Shown here one piece after another: positions 39,571-47,462 of a stretch of DNA of 64,000 bases (position 1 is the stretch's first letter; each line of letters begins with the position of its first letter). The stretch is from Trueperaceae bacterium (GTDB lineage Bacteria > Deinococcota > Deinococci > Deinococcales > Trueperaceae): contig JAMLIB010000001.1 in NCBI GenBank assembly GCA_023954415.1, forward strand, positions 266,001 through 330,000, read 5' to 3'. Position numbers and translations under genes: made by a program. Under the pieces are notes generated by a model. It was not told where the DNA came from and ran no database searches. It saw only the letters and a program-made list of their open reading frames with translations.

Positions 39571-39965
39571 CAGCCGGTGGCCCAGCAGCGCGCCTCAGGT
39601 TGACCTGCCGCCTGCACGACTATGAGTGGCCGGGTCGCTCTGGCTGGCGCTGGCCGTTGTGAAACGCAGTTCATGATGCTCCGATCGACCTCCCTACAAG
39701 ACACCGGACCGCCGAACCCGTGCTGAACGCTCGCCGGGCCGGTCGGGACGGCTTGAAACTGTCACAAATCTATCACAGAGGCGTTTCCCGACATTTCGGG
39801 ACTATTGTCCCGGGTCCGGCGCGGCCTGTCAGGATGAAAGTTCCCACGACGGAAGGCTGCCCGAAGCCGCCCCGGATGCGTTCCGAGGAGCGCGCTCACG
39901 ACCCGATCTTCGGCCGTGAACCGCATCCGTGCGCCTAGACGGCGTGAGAGGCCCCGGCGTTGCTG
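39571..39965. other. 395-base gap between the act operon and the TetR gene
   Basis: No gene was seen. It must hold the actA promoter (no clear hexamers found). At 39786-39812 two inverted repeats share an arm: TCCCGA-catt-TCGGGA and CGGGAC-tatt-GTCCCG, followed by GG. An AT-richer stretch with TGTCACAAATCTATCACAG lies just before, at about 39764. The left edge of the foreign-looking segment probably falls in or near this gap. Confidence 0.5.
39786..39812. repeat. Two overlapping perfect inverted repeats upstream of actA
   Basis: TCCCGA (39786-39791) pairs with TCGGGA (39796-39801). CGGGAC (39797-39802) pairs with GTCCCG (39807-39812). The middle arm is shared, so only one hairpin or one operator half can be used at a time. 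Confidence 0.55.
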
Positions 39966-40598
39966 TCAGGCGGTTTCCTCGTCGCTGGTGATCAGGTTCC
40001 AGAAGATGCCGATGGCGGTGGTTGCCGTTGCGCTGCGGGTGGTGGTGTCGTTCTTGCTGTTGAGTGCCCACTGGTCGATGGTTGTGAGGGTGGTGATCGC
40101 CAACGCGGTCAGGAGGTCGGGGGGGAGGTCGGTGCGGACCGTGCCGAGTGCCTGCCCGGTCTCGAGCACACCGCCGATCCAGTCGTTCACCGCTCGTCGC
40201 ACCGTCGTGATCGCCCGCTCGGGCGGGGCGTCGGCGGAGTTGTGGAACATGCGGCCGAGGTCCATCAACTCCGGTCGGGTGAGCGCCACGTGCCCGAGGC
40301 GTGCCAGGAGGCCGACCAGTTCGTCCCGGAAGCTCTGCCTGGTGAGGGTAGGCGGTTGCGGTGGACGGATCTCGCGGAGTAACGCAGTGGACAGACGTTC
40401 GGTCACCCAGTCGTGCAAGGCCGCCTTGTCAGCGAAGCGGTGGTAGAAGGAGCCCTTGCCCATCCGGGCGCGGCTCAGGATGCCGTTGAGGGACGCCCCC
40501 TCCAGGCCGCGGGCGGCGAACGCCTCCGCCGCGACCGCGCAGAGGCGGTCCGCCGCGGCCGTGTCGAGTGGGCGGGCTGGACGAGGCATCGCCTTCAT
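39966..40598 (-). CDS. TetR/AcrR family repressor of the divergent oxidoreductase
   Basis: 210 residues. An N-terminal helix-turn-helix (LNGILSRARMGKGSFYHRFA, about 39-58) is followed by an all-helical ligand domain. ATG 40598 is taken; ATG 40589 is an alternative. A 24-base inverted repeat lies between it and the divergent SDR gene, 11 bases from both starts, so it probably represses both. The ligand is unknown. The codon and base composition look less GC-extreme than the flanking core genes. Confidence 0.88.
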   Translation of the reverse strand: MKAMPRPARPLDTAAADRLCAVAAEAFAARGLEGASLNGILSRARMGKGSFYHRFADKAALHDWVTERLSTALLREIRPPQPPTLTRQSFRDELVGLLARLGHVALTRPELMDLGRMFHNSADAPPERAITTVRRAVNDWIGGVLETGQALGTVRTDLPPDLLTALAITTLTTIDQWALNSKNDTTTRSATATTAIGIFWNLITSDEETA

Positions 40599-40609
40599 CG
40601 TAAACTGAG

Positions 40610-40633
40610 TTCGTGTACCAGGCGGTACACGAA
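40610..40633. promoter_or_regulatory. Probable TetR operator: perfect 10+4+10 inverted repeat
   Basis: TTCGTGTACC (40610-40619), AGGC and GGTACACGAA (40624-40633) form a perfect palindrome between divergent genes, 11 bases from each start codon. Size and position fit a TetR dimer site controlling both directions. Confidence 0.75.
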
Positions 40634-40644
40634 TGGAGCCGAGG

Positions 40645-41505
40645 ATGAGTGAGACGATCGTCGTGGCGGGAGCGACCGGGTACCTCGGTCGGCACGTGGT
40701 CACTGCGCTGGACGCGCGCGGATACGGCGTACGCGCGCTGGTCCGCTCGCGAGAGCGGGCGGAGGCGCCGGGTGCGTTCGGTGCGCCCAGCCTCGCCGGG
40801 CATGTCGCGCAGTGGCGCGTCGTCGACTACCGGGACCCCACCACGCTCCGGGACGCCTGCGAAGGAGCGACGCGCGTGGTGTCGGCGCTTGGCGTCACCC
40901 GGCAGAAGGCGAGCCCATGGGACATCGACTTCCTAGGCAACCTTCGGCTCCTCGAGGATGCCGAGCGGCACGGGGTGGTGTCGTTCCTTTATGTCAACGT
41001 GCTGCACTCGGACAGCGGCACGTCGCTGACGATGCGGGCCAAGCACGCGTTCTCCGAGGTGCTGCGCCGCAGCGGCGTGGCTGGGCAGATCGTCAACCCC
41101 TCTGGGTACTTCTCCGACATCACGGACTTCCTGCTCATGGCCAGGAAAGGGGTGGGTTTCACGGTCGGCTCCGGCGAAGCGCGCGTCAACCCGATCCACG
41201 GTGCCGACCTCGCGGAGTTCATCGTGGAGCGCCTGGCGGGGCCGGCGGGAAGCTGGGACGTCGGCGGCCCCGACGTCTTCACTTACCGTGAGTTGGAGGA
41301 GCTCGCGTTCCGCGTCGCCGGCCGCCGGCCCCGCGTGCTGCGCCTCGGGTCCGGCGCCACGCGCCCGTTGCTGTGGGCGGCGGACCGCAGCTCGCCCCGC
41401 ATCGGCAACCTCGCCCGCTTCTTCCTGGAATCCCTCGCTGTCGACGCCTTAGGAACACCGACCGGCGCGCGCCGGCTCGAACCGTACCTGAGGTCGTTGC
41501 CGTAG
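40645..41505 (+). CDS. NAD(P)-binding atypical SDR/NmrA-like protein
   Basis: 286 residues. GATGYLG (9-15) is the atypical-SDR cofactor loop; the rest follows the NmrA/UDP-epimerase-like pattern (VSALGVTRQKASPWDID, then LYVNVLH). A short hydrophobic C-terminal section has LLWAADRSS. Function unknown; NAD(P)H-dependent reduction is likely. ATG 40645 has GGAG 6 bases upstream; ATG 40633 overlaps the operator and is less likely. It is probably derepressed when the adjacent TetR protein binds its ligand. Confidence 0.82.
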   Translation: MSETIVVAGATGYLGRHVVTALDARGYGVRALVRSRERAEAPGAFGAPSLAGHVAQWRVVDYRDPTTLRDACEGATRVVSALGVTRQKASPWDIDFLGNLRLLEDAERHGVVSFLYVNVLHSDSGTSLTMRAKHAFSEVLRRSGVAGQIVNPSGYFSDITDFLLMARKGVGFTVGSGEARVNPIHGADLAEFIVERLAGPAGSWDVGGPDVFTYRELEELAFRVAGRRPRVLRLGSGATRPLLWAADRSSPRIGNLARFFLESLAVDALGTPTGARRLEPYLRSLP

Positions 41506-41689
41506 GGGTGAGGCGACCCGGCTCGGCACTTCGGACCGCTGAGTGCAAACGAGTCCCGTTATGTGAACGTGCTCGTCATCGCCGTCGAGCGCCTTGATTT
41601 CGCGTGGATTCAGGCGAAGCGCGGCATCACCGGGTCGGCGCGGAGCACCCATGCAGACGACCTCAAGGCCGTGTCGAAGCCAAGCGGAC

Positions 41690-41820
41690 GAACTAGAACA
41701 CCCCTGACAGACAGCGACGTGGACGCTACTAGAACAACCCGCGCACAAGGGGTGAGCATGATCACGCTCGCGCGCCGATTCGGTGTGCATCGTGGCACGG
41801 TGTGGGTGAAGACGCGGTGA
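41690..41820 (+). pseudogene. C-terminal remnant of a resolvase/recombinase-type helix-turn-helix
   Basis: The last ~40 codons of a frame ending at 41820 read LTDSDVDATRTTRAQG then ITLARRFGVHRGTVW. This resembles the DNA-binding tail of serine recombinases or transposases (a Hin-like L..RFG..R.TV pattern). No catalytic domain lies upstream, so it is a fragment, probably left by a mobile element. Confidence 0.4.
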
Positions 41821-41869
41821 TCGCCCCGCAACGGCGCAATAGTTGAACTGACCCCGACTACCCCCTCGC

Positions 41870-42253
41870 GCCGCGAAGCCGCCAGCGTGCAGGCCAACGA
41901 CCTCTGGCGCCACCGGAACGAGGAGATCCGTGGGCAGCCCGCCGAACGTGTGCGGCAGCACGGTGGGCGGCGCGCGGAAGCACAACGTCACCCGGTTAGT
42001 GCCGCCTCGGGCCGACTCGTACGCGATCGCCATCCCTGTGGTGCCCGCCCCGACGACCACGACCTCCTTGCCTCGGCAGGGACCGGGCTCGTGATACTTG
42101 ACCGAGTGCCTCACACGCGGCGCACAATCTGTAGCGGCCCACCCACGCGGCTGCCGTAGCCCTGCCCTGCTCGAGGACAGTGGTATCGAGGCCGCACAAC
42201 CGCAACTCCGCGGCAACCGCTAGCCCACTCGGTCTACTGCCGATGATCATCAC
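41870..42253 (-). pseudogene. Broken FMO-type flavin-containing monooxygenase
   Basis: The start (42253) encodes IIGSRPSGLAVAAEL and TTVLEQG, the FAD-binding Rossmann start with a damaged glycine motif. A different frame then encodes [20 protein letters not shown] and PPTVLPHTFGGLPTDLL, the second (NADPH) Rossmann fold and following segment of FMO proteins. Roughly 100 or more residues expected between them are missing, and the C-terminal half is absent. An internal deletion, frameshift and truncation explain this. Confidence 0.6.
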
Positions 42254-42547
42254 CTGCTCGTCCTTGCCACTGCCTGACTCGGTGGCTCACGATCAAGCGT
42301 GCAACCACCCGAGCAGCCGGTGCCACACCCCAGGAGGGGGTCTTGGTGTAGCGGCAGCGGCTCGATGCCCCCACGGCCCCGGTCCACATGTCAGCGGGCA
42401 GCTGGCACCCACGATGACTGGACCGGGTTCCGCGCGGGCGAGCGGACTGCACTGGATCAACCCCGACAACCGCTGACAGCGGCTCCTGCCAGCACGCGGT
42501 GCGGTTACGCGCGTCTTTAGCCATGCAGGCGTCCTGAAAGGTCGCTC

Positions 42548-43165
42548 TCACGGTTGGATTGCGCGTCGGAGGATGGCGAGGACAGTGTGGACAGCGGCTG
42601 CCTGGTCGTGAGGATCGGTTGCTTTGGCGATGACCCTTGAGTCGAGCACGCGGCCGATCGCCGTGCTGATGTCCAGCAGCAGGTCGTCGGAGACGTCGGT
42701 ACGGATGGCGCCGATCGCTTGTCCTGCGGCAAGAGCCTCGGCCAGCCAAGGCAGGACGGCCTGTTCAGCGTCTCCGGATGCGTGCTGCGTGGCCCGTGAG
42801 CCCGTGCCCGACATCCAGTCGCGTAGAAGGCTCTTCAGCTGGGGCGACGTGTCGAGCGCGGCCACCAGTCGTAGGCAGTGGTTCTCGATCGTGGACCAGT
42901 AGGCGTCTGGCTCGGTGGCCGCGGGCACGGGGAAGGGCCCGGCCTGGGCGATCATCTGTCCCACCTGGACGCGAAGCAGGTGGGCGTAGAGGTCTTCCTT
43001 ACTGTCGAAGTAGTAGTACATCGAACCCTTGGAGACCCCCGCCTGGGCAATGATCCGGTTCAGCGACGCCCCGGCGAAGCCGTGCGCGGAGAACTCCTGA
43101 AGAGCGACATCGAGGATGGCCTCCTGTCGTTCGTGGGCAAGCGTGTCGAAGCGCGGCCGTGGCAT
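42548..43165 (-). CDS. TetR/AcrR family repressor, co-transcribed with a monooxygenase
   Basis: 205 residues. The helix-turn-helix is NRIIAQAGVSKGSMYYYFDS (about 37-56), a close match to the TetR consensus, followed by a ligand-binding helical domain. It starts 5 bases after the monooxygenase stop, so both come from one promoter. An inverted repeat overlapping that promoter (44367-44391) is the likely operator, giving autoregulation. Confidence 0.9.
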   Translation of the reverse strand: MPRPRFDTLAHERQEAILDVALQEFSAHGFAGASLNRIIAQAGVSKGSMYYYFDSKEDLYAHLLRVQVGQMIAQAGPFPVPAATEPDAYWSTIENHCLRLVAALDTSPQLKSLLRDWMSGTGSRATQHASGDAEQAVLPWLAEALAAGQAIGAIRTDVSDDLLLDISTAIGRVLDSRVIAKATDPHDQAAAVHTVLAILRRAIQP

Positions 43166-43170
43166 GCGCG

Positions 43171-44352
43171 TCAGCTGGCGGGGACGGGCGGGAGACGGAT
43201 GGCGTCGATCAGACTGCGCCCGATCGCCAGCTTCGCGATGGGCGGGATGGTCATGAGTCCGAACACGGCGTTGCGTAGGAGAAGCAGCGGGCGGTTGCGA
43301 GGTACGAAGGCGCCGGTCATGCCGGTCGCGCCGTCCTGCTTGTCCCGCACGAGCTTCGCGAGCCGCTGCTGGTATCCGGCGAACGCCGCGACGTGGTCGC
43401 CGCGCGCCTCGTGCAGCTCGTAGGCGAGGACGTAGGCCTCGATCATCGCCAGAGCAGATCCCTGTCCTGCCAGCAGCGAAGGCGCCGCCCCGGCGTCACC
43501 GATCAGCGCGACACGACCGCGCGACCATGACGGCATCAGAATCTGGCTCGCCCGGTCCATGTAGAACGTCCGAGCCCGCGGCATCTGCTCCAGGATCGCC
43601 GGGACCTCCCAGGCGACATCGCCTAGACACCGCCGCAAGATGTCCTGCTGCGCGCCGGCGTCATCCTGCGGCATCTCCCCGTCGTAGCGGAACATGATGC
43701 AGAACATCGTCACGTTCTCGCGTAGGGCGAGGCGAAGCACTTGACGGCCCACCTCGGTATGCATCACTGCGACCAGTTCATCGCGCGGATGGTATCCGGG
43801 CACGTCGAAGGCGGCGACGGCGACGCCGAGGGACCGCTCGAACTGCTCCTCCGGACCGAACGCCAGTTGGCGCACCCGCGAGTGCAGCCCATCGGCCCCG
43901 ATGACGATGTCGAACTCGCGCAGCGCGGCGTGCTCGAACTCGACGCAGACCCGCTCGCCGTTGTCGTCCAGCGAGACCACGGTGTCTCCGAAGACCGTCT
44001 CCACGTTTCCGCCGGCAGCTTCGTAGATGGCGCGGGAGAGATCGGAGCGCCCGATGGTGACGTAGCGGCCCCCGCTGAGGCCGACCACCTGGCGGGGGTC
44101 GAAGTGAGCGAGGCGGCGGCCGCTGCGCGAGACCTCACGAGCCTCGCGGATGTGGTAGCCCTCGTCCATCAGCCGTGGAATGATCCCCATCCGCTCCGCG
44201 ACATCGTAACCAGCGCCCCAGAAGTCGACGACGTAGCCGCCCTCCCGCAACCGCGAAGCACGCTCTACGAGCGTGACCTCGTGCCCGAACCGCTGCAGCC
44301 AGTACGCCAGCGTGGGACCCGCGATCCCGGCACCCACGATCAGAACACGCAC
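43171..44352 (-). CDS. FAD-dependent aromatic hydroxylase-type monooxygenase
   Basis: 393 residues of the PHBH fold: FAD loop GAGIAG (7-12), a mid-protein DIVIGADGLHSRVR (DG motif), and ALIGDAGAAPSLLAGQG (GD motif). Relatives hydroxylate phenols, polyketides or tetracyclines (TetX). Substrate unknown; the paired TetR suggests a detoxification module. GTG 44352 is preferred because GAGGAGG lies 7 bases upstream. The GD motif has GAAPSLLAGQG where many relatives have more polar loops, as in TetX-like proteins. Confidence 0.88.
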   Translation of the reverse strand: MRVLIVGAGIAGPTLAYWLQRFGHEVTLVERASRLREGGYVVDFWGAGYDVAERMGIIPRLMDEGYHIREAREVSRSGRRLAHFDPRQVVGLSGGRYVTIGRSDLSRAIYEAAGGNVETVFGDTVVSLDDNGERVCVEFEHAALREFDIVIGADGLHSRVRQLAFGPEEQFERSLGVAVAAFDVPGYHPRDELVAVMHTEVGRQVLRLALRENVTMFCIMFRYDGEMPQDDAGAQQDILRRCLGDVAWEVPAILEQMPRARTFYMDRASQILMPSWSRGRVALIGDAGAAPSLLAGQGSALAMIEAYVLAYELHEARGDHVAAFAGYQQRLAKLVRDKQDGATGMTGAFVPRNRPLLLLRNAVFGLMTIPPIAKLAIGRSLIDAIRLPPVPAS

Positions 44353-44366
44353 CAGCAAACCTCCTC

Positions 44367-44395
44367 AGACCGCCAGTATGACCAGCGGTCTAATA
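44367..44395 (-). promoter_or_regulatory. Promoter and probable TetR operator of the monooxygenase operon
   Basis: On the minus strand a -10-like TATTAG (44395-44390) overlaps the inverted repeat AGACCGC (44391-44385), 11 bases, GCGGTCT (44373-44367). GAGGAGG and the GTG start follow. A repressor bound here would block RNA polymerase. Confidence 0.65.
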
Positions 44396-44603
44396 CTTCC
44401 ACATCGACGCTGCGCGCACAACCACGCGGTTGCCGGCTTCACCACAGCTGAGCCCGATGGCTTGCCGCAAAGGTGCAGGAGGCCAGGCGACGCACCGAGG
44501 TGCCGTGTTCCAACTGACCGTTCTGGGTCCGTCGGAGCAGTCCGGCCGACCGGAGATTTCCGATAGGCGTCTGGGCTGCCGCGTCCGGTCGAAGGAGCAC
44601 CGC

Positions 44604-44790
44604 ATGAGCACCGCCACTGCTCCCACCGTCGCCCCGGCAGGCGTCACCGCCGATTGGACAGGCGACAAGCTGCCGGCCGCACACTTCGCCGACGCCATCG
44701 ACCTACCCACACCGAAACGACACGAAGACCGCATCCGTGCCGGACTCGCCGACGTGAACCGGAAGCTCGCTACAACGCAAGACAAACGAA
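44604..44790 (+). pseudogene. Possible truncated small gene next to tRNA-Ala
   Basis: ATG 44604 has AAGGAG 7 bases upstream and opens with MSTATAPTVAPAGVTADW. The frame runs on through the terminator and the antisense strand of tRNA-Ala until 44897, so its last part cannot be native coding sequence. About 60 codons could be the start of a gene cut off when DNA was inserted at or lost from the tRNA flank. No family recognised. Confidence 0.25.
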
Positions 44791-44791
44791 G

Positions 44792-44823
44792 GCGTCTGGG
44801 ACTAGATCAACCGTCCCAGACGC
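44792..44823. terminator. Terminator of tRNA-Ala, possibly bidirectional
   Basis: GCGTCTGGGAC (44792-44802), a 10-base loop and GTCCCAGACGC (44813-44823) form a perfect 11-bp stem. Read on the minus strand it is 9 bases after the tRNA 3' end and is followed by CTTCGTTTG; on the plus strand ACTTTCTC follows. Confidence 0.7.
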
Positions 44824-44832
44824 ACTTTCTCG

Positions 44833-44908
44833 TGGTGGAGCCTGCCGGACTCGAACCGGCGACATCTCGCTTGCAAAGCGAGTGCTCTCCCAGCTGAGCT
44901 AAGGCCCC
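44833..44908 (-). tRNA. tRNA-Ala (anticodon TGC)
   Basis: A 76-base cloverleaf on the minus strand. The acceptor stem pairs GGGGCCT with AGGCTCC. The D arm is GCTC/GAGC, the anticodon loop TTTGCAA has TGC in the centre between CTCGC/GCGAG, and the T arm is GCCGG-TTCGAGT-CCGGC. The CCA end is encoded. Its 3' end faces the foreign-looking segment, a usual side for integration. Confidence 0.95.
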
Positions 44909-44972
44909 CCGCGGCCACGCGAGTAGATGTTAGCAGAGCGCGAGCGGCAGCGTGCGCGCCGTGCCGGCCGCG

Positions 44973-46097
44973 CTACTCGTGCCCGGTCGGCCGCGCGAAG
45001 ATCATGCGGCCCATGTTCGTCTGCAGGCTGGACGTGACGACGACGTCGATGGTGGTCCCGACGCGGTCGCCGGCCCCCTCGACGACGACCATCGTGCCGT
45101 CCTCGAGGTAGGCGAGCCCCTGCCCCGACTCGCGGCCCTGCCTGACGATGCTGAGGGCCAGCCGCTCGCCGGGCAGGTAGGACGCCTTGACGGCGCTGGC
45201 CAGTTGGTGGACGTTCAGGACCCTGACCCCTTGCAGCGCTGCGACGCGCGTGAGGTTGTAGTCGGTGGTGATCAGGTCGGCCCCCAGGTGCTGGCACAGG
45301 CGCACGAGCCGGTCGTCGACCGGCCCCTTGCCGACGTCTTCCTGGGTGACCTCCATGGTGATGCCGTCGGTGGCGGCGATGAGGTCGAGCGTCTCGAGCC
45401 CGCGCCTGCCGCGCTGGCGCTTGAGCTCGTCGTCCGAGTCGGCGATGCGCTGCAGCTCCGTCAGCACGAAGTGGGGGAGGACCAGCCTCCCCTCGAGGAA
45501 GTTGGCGTGGATGACCGCCAGGAGGCGGCCGTCTATGACCGCCGAGGAGTCCAGGACCTTGCCGTTGGCTGCACCACCGTGCGCCGGCGCCGTGCGCCCG
45601 TCCACGCTCGGCAGGAAGGGCAGGAGCTTGCGGTTGGCGACGAAGAAGCCGCCGAGCCCGACGACCAGCACCACGGCGACGAGCAGAGACCAGTACCAGG
45701 TGAAGCCGGGCACGCTGGCGAGGATGTTGTTGATGAGCACCGTGACGAGCAGGCCGAGGGTAGCGCCGGCGAGCGCGGCGAGCGCGGCGTCGGGCCGGAT
45801 GTGCGAGGCGCGCTCCACCACGTACTCCCAGGCCCTACCGGCGCGCGCGGCGGGCCCCCCGCCGAAGAGGTACGCCGTTAGCGCCCCGAGGATGGTTAAG
45901 AAGAGGAGGTTGTTGGGGCCGAGGAGGATGCCGCGGCCGACGAGCCAGTTCCCCACGAGGTAGCCGACCACCCCGCCGAGCAGGGTCAGCGCGCCCCTGG
46001 CGATCGCCTTGCCGAGCGCGGCGCTGCCCGCGTCGCCGTTGGCGCCCTCGCCATCCGCCTGTAGGCGTAACCTGTCGCTCTTGTCGGCGGTCGTCAT
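44973..46097 (-). CDS. PIN-TRAM domain membrane protein (YacL-like)
   Basis: 374 residues. Four hydrophobic segments (about 33-53, 62-80, 103-130 and 137-155) precede a PIN nuclease-like domain with KVLDSSAVIDGR, ELQRIADSDDE and TTDYNL acidic residues, and a C-terminal TRAM domain (GQGLAYLEDGTMVVVEG) likely to bind RNA. The family is widely conserved, with no firm function. It overlaps the radA stop by 4 bases, continuing the clpC-radA-yacL order found in Bacillus. Confidence 0.9.
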   Translation of the reverse strand: MTTADKSDRLRLQADGEGANGDAGSAALGKAIARGALTLLGGVVGYLVGNWLVGRGILLGPNNLLFLTILGALTAYLFGGGPAARAGRAWEYVVERASHIRPDAALAALAGATLGLLVTVLINNILASVPGFTWYWSLLVAVVLVVGLGGFFVANRKLLPFLPSVDGRTAPAHGGAANGKVLDSSAVIDGRLLAVIHANFLEGRLVLPHFVLTELQRIADSDDELKRQRGRRGLETLDLIAATDGITMEVTQEDVGKGPVDDRLVRLCQHLGADLITTDYNLTRVAALQGVRVLNVHQLASAVKASYLPGERLALSIVRQGRESGQGLAYLEDGTMVVVEGAGDRVGTTIDVVVTSSLQTNMGRMIFARPTGHE

Positions 46098-47422
46098 CGT
46101 GGACCCCAGAGTAGCAACAGGGCCTCTTGCAGCGTCCTTACACCGTCGGTGAGGTCGGCCGACAGGGGCCCGACGAGGCGGGGGTGACCGGCGCGGCGCG
46201 CCTCTTCGAGGCGCCTGCCGAGCTGGCTGACGGAACGCAGTTCGCCCGCTAGGCCGATCTCGCCCACGAAGGCGACGTCCTCGGGCGCGGCCCGGTTCGT
46301 GACGGCGGAGTAGACGGCGACGGCGACGGCCAGGTCGGCCCCCGGGTCGGTGATGCGCAGGCCGCCGGCGACGTTGACGAAGACGTCGAGCGCCTCGAGC
46401 GGCAGGTCGATGCGGCGCTCGAGCACGGCGAGCACGACGTCGACCCTGCGCGCGTCCAAACCCTGGACGACGCGCCGCGGCGCCGCGTACGGGCTCTTGG
46501 ACGCGAGCGCCTGCACTTCGAGCAGCAGGGGGCGCTGGCCCTCGAGGGCGGCCACGACGACGGAGCCGGGCGCGCCCTTGGGGCGCTCGGCGAGGAACGC
46601 CTCCGACGGGTTGGCCACGGCGAGCATGCCGGAGCGGGTCATCTCGAAGACGCTCACCTCGCCCGCGGGTCCGAAGCGGTTCTTGATGGCGCGCACGACG
46701 CGCAGGCCGGCGGCGGACTCGAGGGCGAAGGTGGCGTCCACCACGTGTTCGATCACCTTCGGGCCCGCGATGGAGCCCTGCTTGGTCACGTGGCCGATGA
46801 GGACTAGCACGCAACCGGCGGACTTGGCGGCCTCGACCAGGAGCGCCGTCGAGTCGCGCAGGCTCGTCAGCGTGCCTGGCACGCCGCCGGGCTCGGCGGT
46901 GAGCGTCTGGATCGAGTCGACGATGACGAGGTCGGGGGCCGCGGCGCTCAGGTGGGCGGCGATGACGGCGGCGTCGTTCTCACGCGTCAACTGCATGGCC
47001 GAGGCGACGCCGATGCGATCGGCCCGCATGCGGATCTGCGCGGGCGACTCCTCGCCGGCCACGTACAAGACGGTGCGGCCGGCGCTCACCGCGTGCTCGG
47101 CCAGCTGGAGGAGGAGCGTCGACTTGCCTATGCCCGGCTCGCCAGCGAGCAGGGCGGCGGAGCCGACGACCCAGCCGCCCCCGAGGACCCTGTCCATCTC
47201 GGCGTCGCCGCTCGAGAACCGCACCAGCGCGGCGTCGGCCACGTCGCCGAGCCGCGTGGTGGCAAGCGCGCGGTGCGAGCCCCCGCGCCCGCTCTTCGCC
47301 GGCTGCGCCGGCGGCTCCTCCAGCACCAGACTGCCCCAGGCGCCGCACGTCGGGCACCTGCCCATGCTCACGGGGCTGCGCGCGCCGCACTCCTGACACA
47401 CGTAGCCGAGCGAGCGCGCCAT
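46094..47422 (-). CDS. radA: DNA repair protein RadA
   Basis: 442 residues. An N-terminal zinc finger (CQECGARSP, then CPTCGAWG) is followed by a RecA-like domain with Walker A GEPGIGKST, the RadA-specific KNRFGP motif and a C-terminal Lon-protease-like domain (LDVFVNVAGGLRI). RadA drives branch migration in recombination. It sits 40 bases after clpC and overlaps the next gene by 4. Confidence 0.96.
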   Translation of the reverse strand: MARSLGYVCQECGARSPVSMGRCPTCGAWGSLVLEEPPAQPAKSGRGGSHRALATTRLGDVADAALVRFSSGDAEMDRVLGGGWVVGSAALLAGEPGIGKSTLLLQLAEHAVSAGRTVLYVAGEESPAQIRMRADRIGVASAMQLTRENDAAVIAAHLSAAAPDLVIVDSIQTLTAEPGGVPGTLTSLRDSTALLVEAAKSAGCVLVLIGHVTKQGSIAGPKVIEHVVDATFALESAAGLRVVRAIKNRFGPAGEVSVFEMTRSGMLAVANPSEAFLAERPKGAPGSVVVAALEGQRPLLLEVQALASKSPYAAPRRVVQGLDARRVDVVLAVLERRIDLPLEALDVFVNVAGGLRITDPGADLAVAVAVYSAVTNRAAPEDVAFVGEIGLAGELRSVSQLGRRLEEARRAGHPRLVGPLSADLTDGVRTLQEALLLLWGPR

Positions 47423-47462
47423 CAGGCGAGGCGTCCGGCCTGCGGCGGCACGTTACGAACGC

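Larger units (their letters stand above)
41506..42547. other. 1,042-base degraded stretch with gene remnants
   Basis: No intact gene. It contains a recombinase-like helix-turn-helix remnant (41690-41820, +) and a broken flavin monooxygenase (about 41870-42253, -). The remaining bases, about 42254-42547, show nothing recognisable. Several medium-length frames exist but have no family resemblance. Confidence 0.6.
44353..44832. other. 480-base gap between the monooxygenase promoter and tRNA-Ala
   Basis: It holds the monooxygenase promoter and operator (44367-44395), a possible short reading frame from ATG 44604 with a good AAGGAG, and the tRNA terminator at 44792-44823. The rest is unremarkable and AT-richer than core genes. 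Confidence 0.5.

Noticed and set aside
39571-40000. Attachment-site duplicate of the tRNA-Ala 3' end at the left side of the foreign-looking segment
   Set aside because: No copy of the T-arm/acceptor sequence could be found by eye.
41449-42216. 255-codon minus-strand frame as an intact gene
   Set aside because: Only a middle portion resembles an FMO second Rossmann fold; ends are unrelated, so it was scored as part of a pseudogene.
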